From Phoenix dactylifera (lineage: Eukaryota > Streptophyta > Magnoliopsida > Arecales > Arecaceae): a stretch of 64,000 bases of DNA. Positions 1-12,539 of the stretch are shown piece by piece. A program made the translations under genes and the position numbers. The DNA lies in NCBI RefSeq assembly GCF_009389715.1, contig NC_052405.1, forward strand, positions 7,977,194 through 8,041,193. Reading direction: 5' to 3'. The stretch's first letter is position 1. Each line of letters opens with the position of its first letter. Below the pieces are notes generated by a model. It saw only the letters and a program-made list of their open reading frames with translations, searched no databases and was not told the origin of the DNA.

Positions 1-3000
1 CTGGCCACCAGACTCTCCAAGAAAGAGAGGAGTCATATTATGCCCATGACCAGAAAATTAACTGTGGCTTTATTAAAGGCCCTGATGGATCACCAAGCAC
101 TGGATTTGACCTTGCAGAAGATGATGTGAGATACATGAGCAGTTGTCACATAGCTGTATCTTCTTGCATCTTTGGTAACTCAGATCGTTTAAGAACTCCT
201 TTTGGAAAGATGGTAATTTTTTTAAAAAAAAGATTATAAATTTAAGAGGCATGAAATATCCCATTTATTTATAATTGCCCCCTGCAGTTCTTGTGGCTAG
301 TTCTCTTCTCTTATGTCTATCTGAGTCAGTATAGTCTTTATGAACTTTAGCTTATTTATTGGAGGTATATTTGTTCAGATATTGATTGGATTATTTTTTC
401 CTTTTGAATCATCTACTTTTATGGAACTCTATCGGCAGTCAGTCGATTTGAAATTGGAAAGAAATCATTTTCTTGCCAAATATTATATTTAGTTTCATAT
501 ATCTTTTGATATTCTGAATGATGCATTTTTTTTCAAATTTTTACACATGAGACTCATTATTTTAGCTTTCACTGTAAAATTAATTCTTTGTTTAATCTGT
601 ATGACCTTATTGCTAAATGCTAGTGGTTGGTATAGATTTCTTATTTTTGATAGTGGGCTTTACTACATGAGGTTGAAATATTTTTTCTGGCTGAGGACGG
701 ACAACCATAGATTGCAATGATCTGGCCTATATATTATTGGTGGGAACTATCATTAGCACCTGTTTTGCACTTGATAAAACTATACAAGAGTTAGACATTG
801 GATTTCAGACATTGGATTTCTTTTCTAAAATAGCTTTCAGTGCTTAGACCAATCTTCGTGGGATAAGTATGCAGGAACTGGTTTTCTCGTCATATGTGGC
901 ACTTGTCTGGGATCTTTCTTCAACGGTCTCCACATTTAAAGTTAACTCGCAAAAATATCTTGTATGCTTTTCTCCTCAAGTGGTTGACTAAAATTTAAAC
1001 AAATATGTGACATCTTCCCATTATAACGTATGCGGTTTAACCATGTCAAAACCCTAAATACAGATTCTGGGTAAAGTGTCAATTTTTCATTGCTTCAACT
1101 CTAAGAGTTAAACTATAATTACATAGAACTTTCTTGTTCAAATTGATGAGTCAGTCAACAAATCCTTGACAATGCACCAATATGATCATTACTGTATTGA
1201 ACATGACTCACATGTTACCTTTATGATCTGCAATATGTCCTGCACAATCATTTGAATTATTATTCCTAATATTTACATACACTTTCAACTGCAGTTGCAG
1301 AAGCTGAGATGTGATCTGCTTAAAACAAATCAGATAAAGCTCAACTGTACTGAAAACTGTTTGAATATCAACATCTGCATGTCTGTATCAGATATGGATA
1401 TGTATTCATTTTTTGTAAATCTCTTTCCTGTTATGGATATGGATTCAGATGTTGATATGTTATCCAAATACGAACATGCAAATTTGGAAACTGATAAAAC
1501 AGATATTCAGATGCAGATAGGATATCAACATATATAAAGATGGTTCTTTGAAAAACAAATTAAGTAGTTTATCCTGAAGTCCAGATGAAGCCATCTCCTC
1601 TCTCTCTCTCTCTCTTTTAAAAAAAACTTTGCTTCTCTATGTTAGTTTTCTCTTATCTAAGAACAACAGGTGTTATTCTCAAGTATATTACTTTGTTCAT
1701 ATGAAGTTGATGATACTTCAAAGCTGAGTACCATGGATTGTCGTACCACTCGGTATAGGGCGCATCGTACCGTATCGAGCAACAACTGGTACCAAACTCC
1801 AGTTTGGATCAGTATAGACCCTATACTGCCATATATCGTCCTGTATTCCATACCGAGGTGTGTACCAACCCGTACCAAGACATATTGACCAGTACTGAGA
1901 TGTCCCAAAATAAAAAGTGAGAAAAATGATTGGTGAGTTGTTTTAGTATGGATGCATACTTGACCATAACGTACTGAATCAGGAAGGTACCGATATGGTA
2001 TATGGTACTGAGATTGCATACCTTAGTGGGTACTAGTTAAAGTTTCAAGATGCAATATTCCTATATTAGGTGCAGATTCCTATGCCTTCTTGCCTTTACT
2101 CCTATTAATGGCATCTTCATCTTTGATTGTGTAAATGTGGTACCTGCCGACTTGAACAAATTAGGAACTTGATATCTACAATTGAAACAATGATCAAGTT
2201 GCAATCATGAAGATTGGCTGCTGCATGTTGAGAACTCTTGTTCTGTCCCTGACTAAAGTAGCTAGATGTACAGCTGATATGAGGCCTGAAAGAAAACATA
2301 ATATGCTCATATTCGAAGGTTCCAGTAGAGTTGTAATGTAGCAAATGTATATGAAAATTTAGGAGTCTTATGAGTTATAACAGTTTGATTTTCCCCTTTT
2401 CTTCATTTTTTTTTTCTTGATAGCATATCACAGTGACTACTTCATATCAAAATTAGGACCAACAATCTTTCATGCGACCTAAGTGAGTCTTGGCACAATG
2501 GTAAGGTTGCTCTACTGTGACCTTTGTCTCATGGGTTTACAAAATGGAAACAACCTTTCTTGCACGAGTGGTAAGGCTATGTACAACTGACCCTCCCCAG
2601 ACCTTGGTGGCAGGAGCCTTGTGCACTAGGCTGCCTTTTGATTCCTTCATATTCACTTAGTCATTCATTCCATTCTCATGTTTTAAAGAAATTACTTGCT
2701 TTACCCTAATTACTTCATCCATTTATATAAAAATTTTGTCCACTGTTTTGTCGAGTGATTTATATGATTTCTTTTTGTGATTATATGCATATGCCCCTTC
2801 AATAAATCCCTCCTTTAAACAAGCATAAGCAAGGTGCTTGTCGTGCTCATTGTTTAAATGATAGCTGCTATATTTATGCATCAAGTATTAGAGATATGCA
2901 GGATTCTTCTTGGAACAAACTTCTTTTACCTTTCTCATGAGTGGCACGTGCAGATGACAACTCTTTGCATGGTCAATCATCATATGAAACACAGGCTTAC

Positions 3001-4450
3001 TTCCTTTTGTTGCTGAATTGAAATTATTAAACTCCTTGCAGATTACGCGTCTATCAAGGAAAAATGTCTGCTTCGTTATGTTTGTGGATGAAGATACAGT
3101 GCAGACTTTATTGTCAGAAGGCCAAAATATGGATAATATGGGGTTTATTGGTATGTGGAAGATTATAGTGGTTAAAAACCTACCTTTTGCTGACATGCGG
3201 AGAGTTGGGAAGATACCAAAGTTTTTGTCACATCGTCTCTTCCCTTCTGCCAGGTGAGAATGAAGCTATACGACTAGCATGACAAATAATGAAGACTAAT
3301 GCTTAAGCAAAGTGTGCTTGCATGAGTCTTGGTTTCAAGTTTCTTTTTCAAGTTTTTCTCTCTTTTCTTTCTTTTTTTTTTGGTTGGGGGGGATACTATG
3401 TGCTTTAGATGGTTAGTAAATTTGGTTATTGAAATAAAATCCTTTTTTTAGTGTTGAATAAGTCATAATATCTCATATTACTTTTTGGACCTTTAATCTA
3501 TTTGTGTCTGTTGACCTTTCTATTTCATCTGTGTTTCCATGTTCTGTTAAGATGTTCATATGCGTATTTGTTTGATCGTGATTTAGGTAAAAGCTTTGCT
3601 CTTCATTTTACTATCCATATACAACTTCCATTTTCTAATTTTAGGACTTGCAATATCTAAATTCAGGTATTCAATCTGGCTGGACAGCAAATTGCGACTG
3701 CAGAGCGATCCTTATCTCATCCTAGAGTATTTCCTTTGGCGGCGAGGTTACGAATATGCCATTTCCAATCACTATGATCGGCATTGCGTTTGGGAGGAGG
3801 TGATGCAAAATAAGAAGCTGAACAAGTACAACCATACCATCATTGATCAACAGTTCGAATTCTACCAGTCTGATGGACTGAAAAGATTCGATCCCTCAGA
3901 TTCCAACAAACTGCTTCCTAGCTGTACAAAATCTTATCTAAACTTCTTTCCATGAATATAATATATGCATGTCGGCATCAATCTGACCATTTCTGCTGTT
4001 AATTATGGGCAGATGTCCCAGAAGGATCTTTCATCGTGAGAGCGCACACACCAATGTCAAATTTGTTCTCCTGCCTGTGGTTCAACGAGGTCGACCGCTT
4101 TACTCCACGTGACCAGCTGAGTTTTGCTTACACATATCTGAAGCTTAGCAGAATGAATCCTGGGAAACCTTTTCACCTTAATATGTTCAAGGTGCATGGC
4201 AAACACTACACCAGCTCAGAAAATATCCAGCTTGTTTATTTTCACTTGTCTTCTTCCGATTCTTCTAATTCTATTACTTACCCGTTAACATATAAAAAGT
4301 CAAGCATATCTATTCTCACTAGGCTTGTCTTGTCCTAATTTTTCTAATTCTAAAACTTGCATGCAGGACTGTGAAAGACGATCTATAGCTAAACTTTTCC
4401 ATCACAGAGCAGAAGAGAAGCGAAATAACCCGGCACAGTCAACGAGATGA
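1..4450 (+). CDS. DUF616 probable glycosyltransferase, MUCI70-like (3' part; 5' end outside window)
   Basis: Five exons are visible: 1-212, 3042-3253, 3667-3923, 4013-4191 and 4367-4450 (stop TGA). They join in one frame to give the last 313 residues, with GT-AG borders throughout. Landmarks are a Cys-Xaa-Phe-Gly-Asn-Ser-Asp motif in the first exon, CFVMFVDE and IGMWKIIVV in the second, RYSIWLDSKL and ILEYFLWRRG in the third, and RAHTPMSNLFSCLWFNEVDRF, cited here only by its ends, in the fourth. These match the plant DUF616 family, whose member MUCI70 is a Golgi protein needed for pectin in seed mucilage; TOD1 is another member. By inference this protein is a Golgi sugar transferase in cell-wall synthesis. 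The N-terminal membrane anchor would lie upstream of the window. The 2.8-kb intron 213-3041 carries a GTACCG-rich repeat and a SINE. Family assignment is firm; the substrate is unknown. Confidence 0.9.
1596..1614. repeat. (CT)n microsatellite
   Basis: A run of about nine CT units lies inside the large DUF616-gene intron, followed by a short T/A run. Confidence 0.8.
1728..2035. repeat. GTACCG-rich dispersed repeat, copy 1
   Basis: This stretch is dense in GTACC/GGTAC words (CGTACC, GGTACC, CATACCG), unlike the AT-rich intron around it. Two other copies lie at about 21700-21895 and 36650-36815. The two ends are roughly inverted: both carry variants of GGTAT/ATACC next to CATGG or GCATACC. No open frame is maintained, so a non-autonomous element is the best reading. 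Its class is not determined. Confidence 0.55.
2482..2640 (+). mobile_element. Au-type SINE
   Basis: The 5' part has a tRNA-like A-box region (TGGCACAATGGTAAGGTTG) followed by a decayed B-box (ATGGGTTTAC in place of GGGTTCGA). The body has the typical Au motifs GGAAACAACC, GGTAAGGCTATGTACAA, GACCCTCCCCAGACC, GTGCACTAGGCTGCC and a short T-run end. It sits in a DUF616-gene intron in the sense orientation. No clear target-site duplication was found, and several substitutions suggest an old copy. Confidence 0.75.
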
Positions 4451-6020
4451 GATAGGATTTCCTGAACATTGGTGAAAGAAGAGGAAAGAGTTCGTATGCA
4501 AGTTATGTTCACATTCATGCATGTCGCTATGGTTCAGCCAATGCCTGAAGATAATATGGTCATTATCATGGATATGCTGCATGTTGAAGAGTGAAGCTGA
4601 GGCTGAAATTCTGCATTTGTTCATTCATCCTTTTCTCCCTTCTCATAATGTCATCCCCTCTTTAGTTAAAGCTCTCTTGCTTTGGGAGGTCGGAAGATCC
4701 CGGTTCCTGTGTCATATTTCATTTGATCAAGTAAAATTTTGGCTTGGCCCCATATTTATACCAGTCCTATTCTTGTGGATTTTTGTTTGCATTTTGTGGC
4801 AGTTTGTATATTTCCACCTGATATCATTAGCCAGATCATAATGATTTCCATGATCCTGTGGACTTGACTGCTAATCTTGTATCAGTTTAGTGATATTTTT
4901 TAAACAGCATTCCTGTTGCTTCTGAAGGCTTTCAATCTGGTCTGGTTTATGGTAGTCTACAATTTTCACTGGAATCCTATGTGCGGATCATTGGCTGTAA
5001 TATGAACTTTATGTCCTTTTCAGTATCAAATTCCTTCCCTTCCAAGCTAAGAAGGTGCTTTTTACCCATGATGCTTTATTATTGTTGACAAGTCATCCCT
5101 CAAATACCTCATACTTTGCTTTCATGGAGTCTCAGAAAAATATATCATATGCTTTGTTGGAACTTCTGCTCTCCATTCATGCCCTAATGAGTTGTCTTAA
5201 TGGCTGTTTTCCCTATGTTTGCATGCAAAGAAATAATCTCATCATTTCATGATCTTCAATGAAATGGTGGTGCTGTTGCACCGTTTTTCCTCGAAAAATA
5301 CACAAAAAAACCGATCAAAGCATCATGCCGGTCGTGTTTCAGGAGCTTGGTTCATTGAAAAACCATAAGATGGATAGGTGGTTAAACGTAATTTGGATCC
5401 CATTGTGGAGTTTGTGGGAGGGCAAGTATAGAGGCTTTATCAGCCGAGCGGCAGCTAGCAAAGGTTACTGGACTAATATCTACTATCAAATAATACCTTG
5501 ATCTCTCATTTGGATCATCTTCATCTTGGCCCACTTTCTCCGTGAAATATAGTGGCTTGGCTATTTATTTTTGCATCTAACAATGGACAGCAATTGTTTC
5601 AGATTCCAATAGAAGACAGAAGACAAATAAGTTTATAGTAACTACATGAGTTTACATTAGATACATTCGGATCATAATAGGATGGCGACTTTAGATTGTA
5701 TCGTTTAAACATAAGATTACAGGCAGGAATATTGCTTTCTTTATGCTGAACAACATTTTCATTTTTAGAATAAAACATAAAACCTATAAATATAAATTTG
5801 ACAATAATGGCTCCAGCTTGTTTAGATATTCATAACTGAGCCAAACCTTTTTCTGCTTTTTTTTTTTTCAGGATAAACATCATACACCCCACTAGAATTA
5901 GCTTTCAACACTTTTAGCATCATCACATTACATCAAAACAAACTAACAAGATAAAAAACTATTTGCAAATTTTCGTATGTTTGAGATTTGCAAGTATCTG
6001 CTGGTGCAGCAAGAATTAAT
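4451..6020. other. 3' flank of the DUF616 gene and intergenic sequence
   Basis: AT-rich sequence after the stop codon. The first several hundred bases are probably 3' UTR. Short frames on both strands show no recognisable domain. A run of ten T lies near 5859. I see no element here. Confidence 0.6.
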
Positions 6021-7001
6021 TCATCCCCCAGACACTGCTCCATCCCTGAAAATCCCCAACATCTCATTTCTCCCTCTGATCACCTCCTCAAACACCTCAT
6101 CCACCGCAGCATCAAACCTCTCCACTTCCTCACTCAGCCCAGCTGACCTTGTCCTCAGCAGCTCAACACCACCCAAGAACCTCTCTTTGTCCTCAACCCT
6201 TCCTGCCACCACCTGGGCTTTCAGACGTCCCACCACCTCATCCACCATCTCATGCTCGACCAAAGCCAATCCAGAGCCACTCCCAGGCCTTGAAGTTCTC
6301 TCATGAAATCGCCCGACCAATTGCGTGAGCAACTCCACGCATGGCTTCAGCTGAGGTACCTCATGACTGATGGCTCCATTTCCCATGTCGATGGAAACAG
6401 GAGAAACCATGGCTGATACGAGGAGCAATGATAAAACTATCATTGTCGTCTTAGCGGCGAGCATCACAACAGCCATACTCTTCGCCTGTCTATGGTTGCC
6501 TCCTGATGAGATTCCACTGCCTAGTCTTAATGTTTCTCTCATTACTCCAACATCCAAAAGATTCCCATGGACTCTCTTGAATCTCTCGAATTCCATGTTG
6601 TTGACATCAACCATATTAGATGAATTGTCTTCACCAAGCTTATGGATTGCAAGTTCTACTACCATGCGATACCGATTGATTCCAGAGGCCGCGGACTTCA
6701 GTGAGTTGCAGAAATCTAGAAGAGTTGCAGTTTCTTTCATGTATTGATCAAACCAATCCTCCTCAGCCCCATAAGAGATTGGCAGCTTGGATTTCTTAAA
6801 CAAGACGAGGAGTTCGACCTGCATCTTCTTCAAAAGGCTCATGGCTTCGACGGACCACTTGAGAGACACCGAGTCCCTTGCCAACGACTGCTCCAGCCTT
6901 CCGAGATCTCTAGCGAGAGAAGAACAGAAGTCAGAGGCATCCTCGGTCAAAAGAAGATGCTGGCTTCGAGATAGGAAGCATGGAAGAACTGACCTTCCCA
7001 T
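6021..7001 (-). CDS. BPS1-like (DUF793) protein, intronless
   Basis: A single exon of 326 codons runs from ATG at 7001 to TGA at 6021. The N-terminal half has the helical pattern of the BPS1/ROH1-like family: LARDLGRLEQSL near residue 29, LKWSVEAMSLLKKM near 47, then a DWFDQYMKETATLLDFCNSL-type helix near 82 and RYRMVVELAIHKL near 110. A hydrophobic stretch at about residues 175-200 could be a membrane segment. BYPASS1 in Arabidopsis limits production of a root-derived mobile signal, and the related ROH1 binds the exocyst subunit EXO70A1; this copy has not been tied to either role. The first ATG of the frame is used, and the length fits the family. A lack of introns is also usual for it. Confidence 0.85.
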   Translation of the reverse strand: MGRSVLPCFLSRSQHLLLTEDASDFCSSLARDLGRLEQSLARDSVSLKWSVEAMSLLKKMQVELLVLFKKSKLPISYGAEEDWFDQYMKETATLLDFCNSLKSAASGINRYRMVVELAIHKLGEDNSSNMVDVNNMEFERFKRVHGNLLDVGVMRETLRLGSGISSGGNHRQAKSMAVVMLAAKTTMIVLSLLLVSAMVSPVSIDMGNGAISHEVPQLKPCVELLTQLVGRFHERTSRPGSGSGLALVEHEMVDEVVGRLKAQVVAGRVEDKERFLGGVELLRTRSAGLSEEVERFDAAVDEVFEEVIRGRNEMLGIFRDGAVSGG

Positions 7002-9345
7002 GCCTTAAGCTTGGAAGAATACCCTATTCGTATAAGGAGAGGGAGAAGCTTTGGCAATGTCTTGAGACCTACCTTGGCTTCTGAGTACTGGTCATGCTTG
7101 GTTTAGGGGCGGTGGAATCTGATACCTTCTATCGTGAAGGACTTCTTATCCTTTACATGGCTGGGGTACTTTTCTTTAGATTTTTCTTTTTTTTCCTTCT
7201 CTTTCTACAGATGAAGGGGAAAAGGAAGGGCAGATGGGAAAAGGATGAAGGGAGTACCAACATAATATCACAAAGAATACGTGATGCTTAAGAGTTTGAT
7301 TGTGAAGTAAGCAGGATGGAAAGAGGAGTCACGCAACAGGCAACCTACTATTTTGTTTCTTGGCTTGACTTGGCTTTCTTGGGCAGCAACAGTATCAAGA
7401 ACAAGTTGCTGTTAAACTTTTAGACACCATAATTAAGCAACCTCCAATCTATTGAGTATAGACTACCTTCTAAGCATTGACTGACCACACTTGGCAGGTC
7501 TAGAAGGAAAACTTATGAGGGGATCAAGGAAACAGAGTTCTAAGTAATCTCAAATGCGATGGTTGACAGACTGACAGTCAGAAAAATCAAAGTCACTTAG
7601 CAATGTTTCCCTTGTTAGAAAATAAGTTCCGGTCTAAGGGACCTTCTATGGTTCATGGTTCTAGGAGCACGCCTTTGTCAACGTAAATATGAGTGGAAAT
7701 CTAGCATCTAAGCACTAGAATTTAGATTAAACAGCAGATGCTTCTACTTGAACAAGATTGCATTGTAGAACTTGCAGATATGGATTCCAAAGCCGTCAAA
7801 TATGCAAGGTTGGATGGCATGTACTTTGTTTACAGCCTAGGCTTCACCTAAAGCTTCTCTTTGTTTGCTGAGACTTCATAATAACTAGTCTGAAGTTCTC
7901 CTTCAGATTGAAAACTAAGACGAGAGCTTCTAAAGAAATGGCATGCACGTCCGCCTCTTCCATGTAGAAGGAACCAATAGAATAGAGCTAATACGTTGGT
8001 CAACAAAACAGGCACCTTGAACTTAAAAGGTAAGGGAAAGGAAGTAAGATAACAAGAAAGCCATTAATTAGGCAGAAGGCTGCAGTCTGTTGGCCCTATC
8101 TTATGAGAGTTAGTAATGAAGTCTAACAGGCCTTCAGATGACCACAATGATGGTCCAAACACAAGCGAATACGGATCCCATGCACGCATGAGGGCTAAAG
8201 CACCGAACCTATCATGCATCTCAATGGATACTCAGTGGCTGGGGTTGCATCAGACCACTAAACGAGCATCAAACCTACTTCAATCCTCTCTGGGTTCAAA
8301 ACTTGTTCACGGACGCATTTTGCCCAAGAATTATACCGCCTCCTCCAGTTAAAAGAGTAACGTCCAACACCAGGTACAGGTATAAAGAACTCATTTGTTT
8401 ACCTCATACAAAGCCTCAAATAACGCGTGCAACAACATAGTTGCATAAAAGTTCAGCCATACGACATTTGCCGACTTCACAAAAGAAGCCATATAAGTCA
8501 ATAACTCAGAGACAAAATATATGCGTGCAACAATACTAGAAGAAACTGTTCGGATGGAGTATAAGAAAACTTTTCTTTTCACAAACATAAAAACAGGAAG
8601 TCAAGGTTGGGAATAGGTAGCAGCAGATGCATTAACTCTAAACTGATACAGGAAAATGTCGTTTTTTTCCTTTTCAGAAGTGATGTCTTAGTACTTTGGT
8701 TTCATATTGTGATGCCTGTCAGCTAAAAACGTAATTCGAAAACAGAGGATATATGTATCGGAATTTCAGGTATTTGTTCTAGAGAGCGGATCAGAATTCT
8801 GTCAGAAGAGATATCACCCCGAAGTTGAACTGGAAAATGACTTCGCCGCCGGTAATAAAAACCCGCTAAGAATGAGTCATCAACTGGCTCATGCATGGTT
8901 TATAGCTGCCCAATAAATTTAATCATAATCTATTTTCACCTAAATTACTCATGGATACAAGTTCGCATACATCATATTTCCAGAGTTTTCAGTATTCAAG
9001 TCAAGTATTTTTCAGTAACCATACTGCCGCATGCAATTGATTTTCTCCTTCTGCGCAAGGGAGAAAGTAAACAATTACGCAAAATAAATGTCTGCCTGAC
9101 CATTTATTTAAATTTGCCCCTGGGGGGCCAAACGCACAGCAGGAAGGTAGATGGCCTAATCAACATCATAAGCATGTACTATGTTATAGAAAAGTTAAGC
9201 TCAGAGTATGTGAATGCCCAATGAAATTTGAGACAAGATGGAAAAACAAAACTAAGGTTTGCAACTATCAAATGACCGAGAAACTCAGTCGTCAAGATAA
9301 AACAAGAAGAACATGGATGGAATATCAAATACTAGTAAATCTTCC
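7002..9345. other. Upstream region of the BPS1-like gene and gene-free sequence
   Basis: The part nearest 7002 should hold the promoter and 5' UTR of the BPS1-like gene. The rest is AT-rich with scattered short frames (such as a 78-codon one at 8116-8352) that match no family I know. No tRNA, clear repeat border or long frame was seen. Confidence 0.55.
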
Positions 9346-9453
9346 TCAGATTGATTTGATAGAAAGTTCTCTAAGATGATCCATGATGTTTGTCTGCCCT
9401 GTCACTCGGAGGGCACGCATGCTCTCTTCTGTCCACAGGTGATTGTCATATTT
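9346..9453 (-). other. Exon-like segment: possible terminal exon of an unidentified gene
   Basis: On the minus strand an acceptor-like TTCTTCTGCAG ends at 9454. It is followed by 35 open codons (starting KYDNHLWTEESMRALR) and a TGA at 9346. The composition is coding-like, and both the acceptor and stop are well placed for a last exon. I could not find convincing partner exons between 9454 and the disulfide isomerase gene at 12540, and I do not recognise the protein family. It may be a real small-exon gene, an alternative 3' exon, or chance. Confidence 0.35.
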
Positions 9454-12400
9454 CTGCAGAAGAAAAATGACGGTCAAATATCTGGCAGATAGATATCAAC
9501 AGCAACAGCGTGACTTGTACACCCAGCAAAAGACACCCGGCTGTGGAAATTCAGCATGGGAGGGAATTTTTAAGAAAAAGTTCTGTTAACTGATATTCAC
9601 AAAGATTCATAGATTTTTAAAACAACAATGTCACATAGTTTCTAACAAAAGGCAGGTCAAAACTTCTGAAAATAGAAGGTTGTAAATAAAGGAACCAAGA
9701 CAAAACAATAGAGCTATCACCCGATAAAATAATACAACTACTCAAGCTGTTTGCACAAATTTATGGAATCAGTGACAAGTAAAATCACCACAACATTGGA
9801 CAAAATGCTTCATGACGTAGACGCAAACTCACAAATGCACAACAGAGCATATTGTCTTTTTTCTATATCTAAAGGATCATGACGTATATGATTGTTCCAG
9901 TTCCAATCAAGGACTACATTTTCACTACAATAGAACTTTATCAAGTCTTCCATTGGAACTAATGATCAAAGTAACTGTAACTATTATATGTTCTCCAAGC
10001 ATTGCAGATTTGAGCCCCCTACATTGGTCTGTCCACCTTGCCCTTCTAAATTTGTTGAATGCATACCAGCATTCACATCAGTATTACAGTAGTCTTCAAC
10101 CACTTTCGTGCTCTTTATTGCCCAACAATATAATCATCTAACAACATCATCAATTTTACTGGGTTGATTTTGCAGTCTGCTTTAGCAGAACCAACATTTT
10201 ATTTTTCCCAAAACTACAGATTACTTGCCTAAAGCCACCAGTTTACATTCTACCCAATAAAGAGAAATGAGAGGCTTGAGAACTTTGGGTGACAAGTTAC
10301 AAGCTGACTTTCTTGAACAAACAAAAGGTTCTTCTTGACATTACACAGTCATCTTAATTTCTTGCATACAGTATCTCCAGCATTTTGCCCCTTATAAAAG
10401 AAACCTCTAACACAAACCCTAGAACCTAGTAAAACACAATTTCTTTCTCATCCAACATCAGTGGTGGATAATTCTACATATTATTTGAAGCAATTTTTGG
10501 ACATAAAGATGATGACAAGACAGGTTCAAGATACGTATCATTCGACATTTTCATTTTGCAGGAATGCATGGCTCGATGTTAAAAGGCAGTTTTTATGAGA
10601 TAATATAGCCCACTGATTGTCATGTCCTCTATGAAACTGAATTGAATTAAACTTAGGAACATTATTCAGTCTCCTTGCACAAGTTACTACGCGAACCGCT
10701 CCCTCTAAAATGCTTAAACCACAACCTTCATCATGGAGAATCTACTCCCCAGTCTGCTTGATACATTATCCTCAAAAGGAGGACCATGGTAACAACACTT
10801 CATATAACCCCCTCATTTCAGGCTTATTGTTACTACAGTGACCACACTTGCATACAAGTAATCAAAAGTTAACTTCTGTGATTATTTCATGTAGCAAACA
10901 GTACAGGTTCTGACTCACTTATTCCTCATGATTTTCCAAACAACAGAAAGATTCACTAAATCATTTAATGAACCTCTAATGACGCATTCAGAATTTCTTC
11001 ATCCAAAGTTACCAAGAGGTAGATGACCATGGAACGGCCCGAGTTTCCCTAAACCCAAGGAAAAAAAATCGTATGGGCAGGGCCAGAAATGGGCCTGGAT
11101 GAGAATGAGGCCCATCAGGCTGGAAGAGGCTTTGGTGCGCACCTAATATAGGCTAGCATCAGGCCTGCCATAAAATTTAAGGCTCCTTTGACATTCAGGC
11201 TGTATTTGAGTAAACCCTTGTCCCAGCATTGCCCAAGCCCAAGGCTCAAGTATTTTTCAGATACACGCCCAAAGTTCAAGCATGTTTCAGATAATATATT
11301 TATGTATATTCTAATATTCTAAACATATATCAGATTTTGCTGGATGGTCAGGATCACCAATATACAAAAATAAAATAAAATAAATCCTATCAAGGCCCTA
11401 TCCTCTTTCACATAACTTTAAGCAACTTCGTTTACTAGTTTTCCCTTCTAACTTCCTCCACTTCACCAAGCCCTGGCGTAATACGATCCTGTTCTTCCAC
11501 AGATTAAGGACTTCGGACTCCTTTCCCTATCCTCCTTCACATAACTTTGACCAACTTTTCTCACTAGTTTTCTTTTATCTGACTTCTTTTCACCAAGCCA
11601 TGCCCAAAATATTATTTCTGGACCTGGCCAAGGTCAAGCAAAACTTGGACCCAGCACTGCCGTGCACATTTCCAGACCTACAGGAAAATCAGTCTTCCTA
11701 TAAGATCGTATCGGGAATGATTTTCTTACAGCATGTGGACTATATTGAATCTCATTCTATAGTTTTTAACTTAAACTTTTACTAAATTAATAACATACTG
11801 ACAGAATTGTATAGCTATTGCGAAACTATCAGAGGAAATGTCCAGGAAGTATGCACCGATGATGTAATTACAGTTCCCAAATAATCTTATGAAATAATCC
11901 AAGAAAAAGCATAAAATGTAATTTGGAGTTTCATTAAATTCTAATCTCAACGAACACTAGCAGATACATAGTTCAGGCATTAATAACAACAATCCACAGA
12001 TTAGAGGTACATTCAGGTTATGTTTCCCTTCATAACGAGGCAAATCAATTCAGAAAATTCAAATTAGATCTCCAAAAGGTACTAAACTGACCCTTCTATG
12101 TCATGTTTCTTGATTCTTTGCCTCTAGTGGAGATTTGCACCCAGCCACAACCCTCCATAAATGGAGTTGCCCCCCAGTAACAACAACATTATCATGTCAC
12201 TCCCACATACTAAAACCATAGACCTATTTATCCGCATTGCAGGTTTCCAATCATTTTGAAGTTACAGGAAGAATCTAGTGGCTGCCTGCAGATATTACCA
12301 GTTAATGATACTAGTATAGCATCCACTGGCATATTAAAGAACAGGATTTTCACAAATTAGGAATGCCATTGACATTTTCATGGATGATAAGTTCGCAAAG

Positions 12401-12539
12401 GTATCATAGTAAACAATATTAAAGGGAGGAATATGAGATGCCACCAGTAACGGAGAGAAAGCTGGAAAGGTCAAGTCAAAAACAGTGGTATGCACATATA
12501 AGCAATTAGTACAAAATGTTGATATAAAACAAACCTTGA
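9454..12539. other. Gene-poor sequence downstream of the disulfide isomerase gene
   Basis: The segment next to 12540 is presumed 3' UTR of the disulfide isomerase gene. The remainder is AT-rich with no long frames. From about 11035 to 11290 there is a GC-richer block with repeated AGGCCCA, GGCCTG and GCCCAAG words that looks like an old dispersed repeat; a similar word set is seen at 22660-22870. Nearly parallel lines at about 11399-11460 and 11520-11590 (both with CCTC-CTTTCACATAACTTT and ACTAGTTTTC) indicate a short local duplication. Confidence 0.5.

Noticed and set aside
1295-1537. 80-codon frame with Met/Asp-rich repeats
   Set aside because: It is intronic, low-complexity (GATATGGAT words) and has no splice support.
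6370-7008. Several plus-strand frames of 73-125 codons
   Set aside because: They are antisense shadows of the BPS1-like gene.
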